Shown one piece after another: positions 18,817 to 25,843 of a DNA stretch of 64,000 nucleotides; the first letter of the stretch is position 1, and each line of letters opens with the position of its first letter. The translations under genes and the position numbers were made by a program. Source of the stretch: Pontibacter pamirensis (GTDB lineage Bacteria; Bacteroidota; Bacteroidia; Cytophagales; Hymenobacteraceae); contig NZ_SSNI01000001.1 of assembly GCF_010015475.1 (NCBI RefSeq), forward strand, positions 186,001 through 250,000, written 5' to 3'. The notes beneath the pieces were generated by a model. It was not told the DNA's origin. It ran no database searches and saw only the letters and a program-made list of their open reading frames with translations.

Positions 18817-19567
18817 AGGTTATGTCATTTTGGATAATGCTTTCTCTCCTGAGTTAGCTGAGCAAGGCCGCCGCCTGCTGTGGAAAGATACGGGTTGCAG
18901 CCCTGGTGATCCATCTACCTGGACACAACCTGTTATCCGCCTTGGTGATTATGCGCAGGAACCTTTCAGAAAAGCGGTGAATACTCCTTTGCTTCATGTT
19001 GCTTTCAATCAATTGGTCGGGGAAGGAAGATGGCTGCCCCGCAATAGCCTTGGAACATTCCCTGTTCGCTTTCCCGGTCCTGATGAACCAGGTGACACTG
19101 GGTGGCATGTAGATGCCAGCTTTCCGGGAGAAGAGCCCGGTAACTTTCTTGAATGGCGGGTTAATGTGAATTCAAAAGGAAGGGCTCTGCTCATGTTATT
19201 CCTTTTCTCTGATGTAGGAGAGAAAGATGCACCCACAAGAGTTCGTATAGGCTCTCACCTTGATGTGGCGCAGTTGTTAGCACCGGCAGGAGATGCGGGT
19301 ATATCGGTTACAGAACTGGCACAGAAGCTGAATGTTACTGCTAACAGACAAGAAGTATTAGCTACAGGAAAGGCCGGAACCGTTTATCTCTGCCATCCTT
19401 TTCTGGTACATGCGGCTCAGCCTCACTGTGGCACGACCCCACGCTTTATGGCACAACCACCCCTTTTAACAGCAAAAGAGTTTAGCCTTCATCGCCCGGA
19501 TGGTGACTATTCGCCGGTGGAAACGGCAATCCGTAGAGGAATACAAGTACAACCGTACAACTATTAG
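18770..19567 (+). CDS. Phytanoyl-CoA dioxygenase (PhyH) family protein
   Basis: Fe(II)/2-oxoglutarate-dependent dioxygenase fold of 265 residues. The iron-binding facial triad is visible: His and Asp in GWHVDASFPG near residue 110 and a distal His in CHPFLVHAAQPH near 208. An Arg shortly after (TTPRFMAQPP) would bind 2-oxoglutarate. The N-terminal HIRQFIDEGYVILDNAFSPE is typical of PhyH. It probably hydroxylates a small molecule; which one is unknown. The start codon lies inside the tail of the interrupted HNH-like gene, so insertion of foreign DNA may have brought that element up to this gene or replaced its upstream region. Confidence 0.85.
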   Translation: MTAALNAAHIRQFIDEGYVILDNAFSPELAEQGRRLLWKDTGCSPGDPSTWTQPVIRLGDYAQEPFRKAVNTPLLHVAFNQLVGEGRWLPRNSLGTFPVRFPGPDEPGDTGWHVDASFPGEEPGNFLEWRVNVNSKGRALLMLFLFSDVGEKDAPTRVRIGSHLDVAQLLAPAGDAGISVTELAQKLNVTANRQEVLATGKAGTVYLCHPFLVHAAQPHCGTTPRFMAQPPLLTAKEFSLHRPDGDYSPVETAIRRGIQVQPYNY

Positions 19568-19659
19568 CTGAAAAAAGAGTAGCTTAGGTCAAGGCAGATA
19601 AACTATACAGGCTGTCGCAACAATACAGTAAAATCATATTCATACGTTATATACCCTAT

Positions 19660-20580
19660 ATGAAGCAGCACATAGTTAACATCGCATGCCTGAGCGCCGC
19701 ACTCATCCTGTTTCTGCCGGTGCTGGTTTCAGCGCAAATCACAGACAAAACGTCCATTGTAGCCAAAGGAGCACAGCTTGAAAAGCTTGGCGATGGCTAT
19801 ACCTTTACGGAAGGTCCGGCAGTGGACGCTGAAGGGAATGTATTCTTCACCGATCAGCCAAACGACAAGATCCTTCGCTGGTCGGCAAGTACTGGTGATA
19901 TCACTACGTTCTCTGATAAAACTGGCCGCGCCAATGGGCTGTACTTTGATAGTAAGGGCAACTTAATTGCTGCTGCAGATGAGAACAACCAGCTTTGGTC
20001 CTTCGATAAATCCGGGGAACCCACTGTACTTATTTCTGATTATGAAGGAAAGTTACTTAACGGGCCAAACGACATGTGGATCACGCCTGAGGGTGGTATG
20101 TTCATCACCGATCCGCTGTACAAGCGGAACTACTGGACACGCGACCCAGAAATGCAGCAGGATGGCCAGCACCTGTACTACCTAAGCCCTGACCGTAGTC
20201 AGATTCGCCGAGTAGACGAGACCCTTCAGCAACCAAACGGAATCATAGGCACGCCAGACGGAAAGAAGCTGTATGTGGCTGACATAGGAGCAGGCAAAAC
20301 TTACGTCTACGATATCGGGGAAAACGGTACCCTATCCAACAGAAATCTTTTTGCGCCCATGGGATCGGACGGCATGACTATCGACAACGAAGGAAATATT
20401 TACCTCACCGGAAAAGGCGTGACTGTTTTCAACAAAGAAGGTGAGCAGATTGCTCAAATTCCTATTGATGAAGATTGGACAGCCAATATCACTTTTGGCG
20501 GCAAAGACCGCAAAACGCTTTTCATAACAGCTATGGATTCGGTTTACGGGTTGAAGATGAAGGTGAAAGGTGTAAAATAG
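19660..20580 (+). CDS. SMP-30/gluconolactonase family protein, exported
   Basis: A six-bladed beta-propeller lactonase-type protein of 306 residues with a cleavable signal (MKQHIVNIACLSAALILFLPVLVSAQ, cut after VSA). Metal-binding residues of the family are visible: Glu in FTEGPAVD, Asn in NGPNDMW, and Asp in MGSDGMTID; a conserved Asn is in QPNGI. It probably hydrolyses a sugar lactone such as gluconolactone in the periplasm. It stands alone and converges with the radical SAM gene, 16 bp away. Substrate cannot be fixed from sequence. Confidence 0.88.
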   Translation: MKQHIVNIACLSAALILFLPVLVSAQITDKTSIVAKGAQLEKLGDGYTFTEGPAVDAEGNVFFTDQPNDKILRWSASTGDITTFSDKTGRANGLYFDSKGNLIAAADENNQLWSFDKSGEPTVLISDYEGKLLNGPNDMWITPEGGMFITDPLYKRNYWTRDPEMQQDGQHLYYLSPDRSQIRRVDETLQQPNGIIGTPDGKKLYVADIGAGKTYVYDIGENGTLSNRNLFAPMGSDGMTIDNEGNIYLTGKGVTVFNKEGEQIAQIPIDEDWTANITFGGKDRKTLFITAMDSVYGLKMKVKGVK

Positions 20581-20596
20581 CAACCAGTAAAGTTTA

Positions 20597-22804
20597 CTAC
20601 AGAAGCAGCAGTCCTTTTTCGCGTAGTTCAACCCAGCTTGGTGAATTGAGAAACTCGGCAAAGGAAAGGTGGGCGTCTGCCGGAAAGCTTTCTTCCAGTT
20701 GCTTTAGAAGCACCGCTTCTGTGTTGTCCGGGTTTACTTTTTGCAGCACGTCAAATACCCACTGCCCGATGTTGGCAGTTGTCTTCACCTGGAAGTCCTC
20801 TCCTTTTTCGTAGAAGGTCAGCATACAGCGCTCAATGGTCTGGCCTTTTTTGGCAATCATGGTAAACTCTATCTCCGGTTGGTTACCCAGCCACAGCACA
20901 CGGGCGTTGCGGCGCTCGGCGTCAGGCTTTGGCTCCTGCTGAATGGCTTTATAAATCAGGTCAGATCGGAGCTTAACACGTGGAACCTTATAATCAAACC
21001 AGAAGGAAAGCGGTTGCTCTAAGCCAATGCCGTGCATGTAGTTATAAATGGCCTTTGCCAGTCCCTGCCCGAACAGCTCATGATCGGTGCCGATCGGGTC
21101 GTCGTGCCAGAGGTCGTTGTTTGCGAAAGGCCCTTCCTTAGGTCCGACTTTCACCACACCATACTTTTCCGGACTCTTACCCACCGGGCTATGCGCCGTC
21201 ATACTGAAGCGGTGCCAGTAACCGGATTGTATCACGTTGTTCACAAAAAGCTGCCGCACTACCTCCAGCGAGTCAATGGTTTCCTGGGCCGTCTGCGTCG
21301 GGAAGCCATACATGAGGTACGCGTGCACCATAATGCCTGCCTGCGTAAAGGCATCTGTTACTCGGGCCACCTGATCGATGCTTACTCCTTTTTCCATCAG
21401 TTGCAGCAGCCTATCAGAGGCTACTTCCAGGCCGCCCGACACGGCAATACAGCCGGAGGCAGCCAGCAGGCGGCAAAGGTCCGGCGAGAAAGTTTTTTCG
21501 AAGCGGATGTTTCCCCACCACGAGATCTTCACACCCCGCCGAATCAGCTCAATGGCCATATCGCGGAGTGGGGCAGGAGGGGCCGCCTCGTCTACAAAAT
21601 GGAAGCCGGTTTGCCCTGTTTGCGCTATGATCTGCTCTATGCGATCTACCAGCAAGGTGGCCGGCGCCACTTCGTAACGGTTGATGTAGTCTAAGGTAAT
21701 ATCACAGAAAGAGCAGCGCTTCCAGTAGCAGCCGTGGGCAATGGTCAATTTGTTCCAGCGGCCGTCGCTCCAGAGGCGGTGCATCGGGTTAATGACGTCT
21801 ATCACGGAGAGGTAATCGGGCAGGCGCAGGTCACTGTAATCGGGAGTGCCGGTTTCAGTGTGCGGCACGTTGGGATCGGTGCAGTTGTTCATGTACTGCA
21901 CCTCACCTTCCTGTAGCAGGAAGGTGCGCTGCAACTGGTCCTGCGGGCGCTGCCCCTGCAGGTGCTCCAGCAGTTTCAGCCACGGTCCTTCGCCATCATC
22001 CAGCGTCACAAAGTCAATGTACTGGAACAGGCGCGATTCCTGCAGGCTGCGCAGCTCTGTGTTGGGGTAGCCGCCTCCCATGGCGGTTTTAATATGTGGA
22101 TACTTCTGTTTGATATACTGCGCCATCCGGAGGCCGCCATACAGGTTACCGGGGAACGGAATGGAGAAGCCCACAATGTCAGGCTGTATTGCCTGCAGCC
22201 GCTCTTCCAGCAGCTGCAGCAGTATATCATCTACCAGGTTCGGCGTTTCCTGGAGCGCCTCCTCTAGCGGGTCAAAGTGCGTAGCCGACATCGCAAGGCT
22301 ATCGGCGTAGCGACTAAAGGCAAAGTAAGGGCATACGGTTTCCTTTATCAGGTCGCCGAGGTCCTCCAGGTATAGGGTGGCCAGGTAGCGAGCCCTGTCC
22401 GTAATCCCCATGCTGCCGAAGGCCCAGTCAATGTCCTCCACCACCTGGTCGAAGCGCGATGCCTCCGGCAGAAAACGACTGAATGAAATCTGCTGCGCCA
22501 GTGTGTTATCCTTGTTCTGCAAAAAGTGGATAACTGGCTCTATCGTCTGAAAATACTCGCGCTTGAGGCGCAGCATCCGCCGGGTGTTATCAGAAAGTTC
22601 ATAGTCACCTGCCTCTATGGCTCCGAATATCTGCTGCAGCCCCTTTCTGGTGAACATTCGTAACACAAGCTCAATGCCCATATCAGCCTGCGTCACCTGG
22701 TATCCGCGTCCCGTTAAAAAGCCCTTTAAGTAGGCTGTAGCAGGATAAGGAGTATTGAGTTGTGTAAGCGGGGGCGTAATGAGCAGTATAGTAGGCTTTT
22801 CCAA
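20597..22804 (-). CDS. B12-binding-domain radical SAM protein
   Basis: A protein of about 735 residues. The N-terminal Rossmann-like part (PTILLITPPLTQLNTPYPATAYLKGFL) corresponds to the B12-binding fold of this superfamily, without a visible DxHxxG. The radical SAM core begins near residue 350 with HGCYWKRCSFCDI, whose Cys spacing is CX4CX2C and not the usual CX3CX2C. Later motifs (SGGLEVASDRLLQLMEKG, MVHAYLMYGFPTQT) fit the TIM-barrel core. The C-terminal 200 residues have no recognised domain. No ATG is available near the start; TTG 22804 gives the natural N-terminus, while a TTG at 22855 would add 17 residues. The reaction is unknown. Confidence 0.85.
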   Translation of the reverse strand: MEKPTILLITPPLTQLNTPYPATAYLKGFLTGRGYQVTQADMGIELVLRMFTRKGLQQIFGAIEAGDYELSDNTRRMLRLKREYFQTIEPVIHFLQNKDNTLAQQISFSRFLPEASRFDQVVEDIDWAFGSMGITDRARYLATLYLEDLGDLIKETVCPYFAFSRYADSLAMSATHFDPLEEALQETPNLVDDILLQLLEERLQAIQPDIVGFSIPFPGNLYGGLRMAQYIKQKYPHIKTAMGGGYPNTELRSLQESRLFQYIDFVTLDDGEGPWLKLLEHLQGQRPQDQLQRTFLLQEGEVQYMNNCTDPNVPHTETGTPDYSDLRLPDYLSVIDVINPMHRLWSDGRWNKLTIAHGCYWKRCSFCDITLDYINRYEVAPATLLVDRIEQIIAQTGQTGFHFVDEAAPPAPLRDMAIELIRRGVKISWWGNIRFEKTFSPDLCRLLAASGCIAVSGGLEVASDRLLQLMEKGVSIDQVARVTDAFTQAGIMVHAYLMYGFPTQTAQETIDSLEVVRQLFVNNVIQSGYWHRFSMTAHSPVGKSPEKYGVVKVGPKEGPFANNDLWHDDPIGTDHELFGQGLAKAIYNYMHGIGLEQPLSFWFDYKVPRVKLRSDLIYKAIQQEPKPDAERRNARVLWLGNQPEIEFTMIAKKGQTIERCMLTFYEKGEDFQVKTTANIGQWVFDVLQKVNPDNTEAVLLKQLEESFPADAHLSFAEFLNSPSWVELREKGLLLL

Positions 22805-22997
22805 AATTGATTCGGTGTTTGAATGGTAAAGTGCGGGGCGTAAACCCAAAGGCAAAACTACATATTAAAGTGCAATTCTAATACGTTTGCTGCCCTTGCA
22901 ACAGCTGGAATGTTTTAGGGGTTCAACGTGTGTAAAACATGTTGAGAAATGGCATATTTGTGTTGATATATAGGTAAATAACTATGTTTTATTAAAA

Positions 22998-23016
22998 ATT
23001 TTATATAATATAAAAT
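22998..23016. promoter_or_regulatory. 19-nt AT-only palindrome in the promoter of the 23112 lipoprotein
   Basis: ATTTTATAT (22998-23006), a central A, and ATATAAAAT (23008-23016) form a perfect dyad. It lies just upstream of the -7 box at 23021, where the -33 element would be, a typical operator position. Confidence 0.45.
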
Positions 23017-23020
23017 AGTG

Positions 23021-23028
23021 TATATTTG
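23021..23028 (+). promoter_or_regulatory. -7 promoter box for the 23112 lipoprotein
   Basis: TATATTTG matches TAnnTTTG exactly, about 84 nt before the start codon. A TTG at the -33 distance is lacking; the palindrome at 22998-23016 takes its place. Confidence 0.5.
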
Positions 23029-23111
23029 TTGTATTCAAAAGAATGCTTTAAAAGTGATACTGGTCCATTGCCCCGGTTCAAACTTATTAAACCACCACAA
23101 CCACCCTTATC

Positions 23112-23651
23112 ATGAATTCCTGGAAAAACTTACAAATGATAGTAACAGTTGTCCTGCTGGCTCTGGCAGCTGCTTGCTCGCTTTTTGAGCAGAATGTAGA
23201 GGTGCTGCAGACATTTGAGCTCCGTATTGATCAACCTGCTGACGCCGCTGTGCAGTTTTCTGTACAGAAAGATGTACACACCAACACAGAGCAGGTGCAG
23301 AAGTATGCCAATGATATAGATGCCTTCGTCATCAGAAAGATAAGTTATAAGGTGAAAGACTTTGCGGGAAGTGAAGCGCCTTTTGTTTCTGGTACGATAG
23401 AATTTGCCCCATCCGGCAGCAATGATTTTACCATGCTTAGCGGCATTACCGGCTCAAACCTGAAGGAAATGGCGGAGCAGGAGCAGGAAAGCACCATTGT
23501 GTTGCCCGATAAGACAGTAGAAGAGAAGCTAACTGAACTGTTACGCATGGGCAGCCCTGTTACGTTCCGCTTAAACGCTGTTACAGACAATAACCCTGTT
23601 GCTGCCACGCTTGTGGTAAACATCGACGCACTCATGACGGTAGAGATGTAA
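23112..23651 (+). CDS. Hypothetical lipoprotein
   Basis: A 179-residue exported protein. The signal MIVTVVLLALAAACSLF has a lipobox AAAC, so lipidation follows Cys20 or so. The mature part is predicted beta-rich (VLQTFELRIDQPADAAVQFSVQ; KISYKVKDFAGSEAPFVSGTIEF; VTFRLNAVTDNNPVAATLVVNIDALMTVEM) and resembles outer-membrane-associated lipoproteins of this phylum. No named domain is recognised. It has its own promoter and a strong bidirectional terminator (23683-23713). Confidence 0.75.
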   Translation: MNSWKNLQMIVTVVLLALAAACSLFEQNVEVLQTFELRIDQPADAAVQFSVQKDVHTNTEQVQKYANDIDAFVIRKISYKVKDFAGSEAPFVSGTIEFAPSGSNDFTMLSGITGSNLKEMAEQEQESTIVLPDKTVEEKLTELLRMGSPVTFRLNAVTDNNPVAATLVVNIDALMTVEM

Positions 23652-23682
23652 ACTCTCTATCAGTGCTTTAAACCCTAAAAGC

Positions 23683-23713
23683 AAAAGCCTGCAGGTATTA
23701 TCTGCAGGCTTTT
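23683..23713. terminator. Bidirectional terminator
   Basis: AAAAGCCTGCAG (23683-23694) and CTGCAGGCTTTT (23702-23713) form a 12-bp stem with a 7-nt loop and a T-run on both strands. It separates the 23112 gene from the convergent DUF2798 gene. Confidence 0.92.
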
Positions 23714-23733
23714 TTGTATAGTGCCGGTTCTTG

Positions 23734-23961
23734 TTACCACTTAGTTACCCTGTTCACGCCATTGTTTACGGCTGGTACAATGGCCAGCTTCGTAACCGAA
23801 ACCATCACGAAGAACACAAAGAAGCTGCGCAGCCACCGGAAAATAAAGTCAGAGGTGAACCCAAAGACATAAATCTCTAAAGCAGAAGCCAAAAGCAGGC
23901 TGATAATGGCTATCAGCATCAGCTGGCGTTTGAGCTGCGGTGTCAGGAGCTGTTTTTTCAT
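23734..23961 (-). CDS. DUF2798 small membrane protein
   Basis: A 75-residue protein with two transmembrane helices: LMLIAIISLLLASALEIYVFGF and SFFVFFVMVSVTKLAIVPAVN. The linking segment GFTSDFIFRWLRSF is the DUF2798 signature. Members are small inner-membrane proteins of unknown role. It lies between a terminator and another small minus-strand gene 50 bp upstream, with which it may be co-transcribed. Confidence 0.75.
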   Translation of the reverse strand: MKKQLLTPQLKRQLMLIAIISLLLASALEIYVFGFTSDFIFRWLRSFFVFFVMVSVTKLAIVPAVNNGVNRVTKW

Positions 23962-24011
23962 ATATAATTTTTACCAGCGCAATTTACCGCATAGGACACC
24001 ACATTAAAAAA

Positions 24012-24188
24012 TCAGGAGTGGCCTTTTTCCGCTTCCTCCTCTTCTTTCCCCTTGTTGCTTCTGGCGATTTCCTGCTCTGTTTCGGTTTGTGGCGGAGGAG
24101 TCGGCTTGCCCTGTTTTACTCTTTCCACATCCGACGAATCATCCTTTGTTGTCTCCTGCATCGGAGTCTTATGCTTGTTCTCTTTCAT
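24012..24188 (-). CDS. Small hydrophilic protein (58 aa)
   Basis: A frame from ATG 24188-24186 to TGA 24014-24012 encodes a highly charged, probably disordered protein (MKENKHKTPMQETTKDDSSD ... PPPQTETEQEIARSNKGKEEEEAEKGHS). It has no hydrophobic segment. It resembles in composition the other two small proteins at 29041-29211 and 29392-29592. No domain is recognised. The composition (low complexity, no Cys, many Lys/Glu) is like small stress-related proteins; that is only an analogy. Confidence 0.55.
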   Translation of the reverse strand: MKENKHKTPMQETTKDDSSDVERVKQGKPTPPPQTETEQEIARSNKGKEEEEAEKGHS

Positions 24189-24286
24189 ATCGTTTTTTTG
24201 TTAAAAGCTTTACTTGGTGTACGAAGTGAATGCCCCGGCGGTGTCGGAATTTAACAATAAGCTCCTGACAGACGTACATGATAGGG

Positions 24287-24309
24287 CCGGTTGTTAGCAA
24301 GACAACCGG
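24287..24309 (+). promoter_or_regulatory. Small hairpin in the leader of the 24342 lipoprotein
   Basis: CCGGTTGT (24287-24294) pairs with ACAACCGG (24302-24309) around a 7-nt loop, followed by ATTTTAATTTT. It may be an attenuator-like element, 32 nt before the ATG. Confidence 0.35.
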
Positions 24310-24341
24310 ATTTTAATTTTAACTGGAAAGGAAAGAGTTAT

Positions 24342-24656
24342 ATGAATACGAAAAAGATAAAAACGACCATACTCACTTTAGCTACAACGGCCATCGCCAC
24401 TTTTGGTCTGGCCGCCTGCGACAAAGGCACTGAGCCTGGCGAAACAAACGTTGGGCGCGGCGATATTGTAGAAGAGGGATCATTAGTAGGGGAGGAAGGT
24501 GAAAACATTTCACGCTATGATACTGCCAATGCCAGCATGGAGGAGCATTATGATCACGCCGACCATGAAAATCATGATGTTAATGAGGAAGAAGGCTATG
24601 GTGATGGTGCCTATGATGGTCCAGGAGATGGCATAGATCGAGGTGATGTGCAGTAA
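24342..24656 (+). CDS. Small acidic lipoprotein
   Basis: A 104-residue exported protein. The signal (MNTKKIKTTILTLATTAIATFGLAAC) ends in the lipobox LAAC. The mature part is strongly acidic and rich in Asp, Glu, Gly and His (EEHYDHADHENHDVNEEEGYGDGAYDGPGDGIDRGD), a composition that could bind divalent metals at the cell surface. No known domain is recognised. A longer frame begins at 24291, but the Lys-rich signal sets the start at 24342. It is closed by the 24676-24720 terminator. Confidence 0.75.
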   Translation: MNTKKIKTTILTLATTAIATFGLAACDKGTEPGETNVGRGDIVEEGSLVGEEGENISRYDTANASMEEHYDHADHENHDVNEEEGYGDGAYDGPGDGIDRGDVQ

Positions 24657-24675
24657 GTGTATCTTCATTAGTTTT

Positions 24676-24720
24676 AAATTAAAAGCGTCTGCTCCCTTTC
24701 GGGGCAGACGCTTTTAATTT
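24676..24720. terminator. Strong bidirectional terminator between convergent genes
   Basis: A 17-bp perfect stem (24676-24692 with 24704-24720; core AAAAGCGTCTGC/GCAGACGCTTTT), extended inward by C-G pairs, with A/T runs on both sides. It ends both the acidic lipoprotein and the DUF5074 transcripts. Confidence 0.93.
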
Positions 24721-24734
24721 GTATGTAGGCAGGC

Positions 24735-25820
24735 TTAATTGAAGACAAAGCCGTTCGGGCCTATTCCTGCCTGGAACTCACTTACTTTGGTGCCATCTGG
24801 CCGATATACATGAACAGTACCGTCACCGTCAAAACTATTAGAGTCACCGCCATAGATATAGCCGTTATCTGGATCTACGCCCAGGCCGTAGAAGCTGCGG
24901 TCAATGAGCGGTGTGGTATTGAAAGTATTTGTCGGGATATCAAACTGGTGCACACCGCTGTTATAGCTGAAGTACAATTTGTTTCGATCGCCGTTAATTA
25001 CCAGTTTACTAGCCGAAGCCGTTGTTAGCGGGAATGAAACTGTACTGGTAATGGTGCTATTCGATGGATTTACTTTAGTAAGAGCACCGGCAGTAAATTC
25101 AGATTCAGGTAATTTCCAGTCCTTGTTACCTGCGCTAAGTACCCACAGAGCATTATCACGGCCAAGTACAAGGCTGTTAGGCCCAAAAGTGATGGGTATG
25201 TTTTGCTCCACAACATCGTTGGCAGTATTGATAACAGTAAGTGTGTTGCCCCCACTGTTGGTTACATATAACTTACCTTCAGCTATCAGCAATTGCTCTG
25301 GCTTCACCCCCACGTCTATAGTTTGAATCACGGTATAGTCTTCGAGATTGATAACAGACACACGACCATTATTGTAGGACCAATCAGGGTTTGCCGGTAG
25401 CCACTCCGTTACATAGCCTTTTTCGTTATTGAGGGCTACAAAGTAACGGGGTTGGCTCAGGCCTTCTATTGTTCCGGCACTTTTGAAAGTGGCAGCATTC
25501 ACCACCTCCACTTTGTTACTGTTATTCACTACCAGAAAAGCGCGGTCATTGTATATCTCCATGTCCTGAATTACATCACCCAGCAGGCGGTTGTTCTCGT
25601 TCTGGAAAATCTGCTGCTGCACTTGCTCTGTATTGCTGTTATAATAAGAGACAGAGGCAGTCGACTTGTTAAAACCTCCCTCATTTATCACAAATACACC
25701 ATCTTCTGCATAAGCACCGCTTGGTGCGTCGCTGTCGTTGTCGCAACTGGTAAAAGCAAAGGTGCTGGTCAGTAAAGAGGCAGCTACAAAAAGGCTGCGG
25801 GAAAAGTTGAAATTCCTCAT
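24735..25820 (-). CDS. DUF5074/YncE-like beta-propeller lipoprotein of a B12-uptake operon
   Basis: A 361-residue surface protein. The signal ends in AFTSCDND (lipobox), so it is a lipoprotein. The mature part starts with DGVFVINEGGFNKSTASVSYY and continues with propeller strands of the YncE type (RVSVINLEDYTVIQTIDVG, KLYVTNSGGNTLTVINTAND). It lies 23 bp downstream of the TonB receptor gene, in the same direction, and thus inside the cobalamin-riboswitch transcription unit. A role in capturing or presenting a corrinoid to the receptor is the obvious inference. A DUF5074 domain has been linked to such loci by context, not by direct proof that I know of. Confidence 0.82.
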   Translation of the reverse strand: MRNFNFSRSLFVAASLLTSTFAFTSCDNDSDAPSGAYAEDGVFVINEGGFNKSTASVSYYNSNTEQVQQQIFQNENNRLLGDVIQDMEIYNDRAFLVVNNSNKVEVVNAATFKSAGTIEGLSQPRYFVALNNEKGYVTEWLPANPDWSYNNGRVSVINLEDYTVIQTIDVGVKPEQLLIAEGKLYVTNSGGNTLTVINTANDVVEQNIPITFGPNSLVLGRDNALWVLSAGNKDWKLPESEFTAGALTKVNPSNSTITSTVSFPLTTASASKLVINGDRNKLYFSYNSGVHQFDIPTNTFNTTPLIDRSFYGLGVDPDNGYIYGGDSNSFDGDGTVHVYRPDGTKVSEFQAGIGPNGFVFN

Positions 25821-25843
25821 TTGGTTTATTTGAAATATATAGT

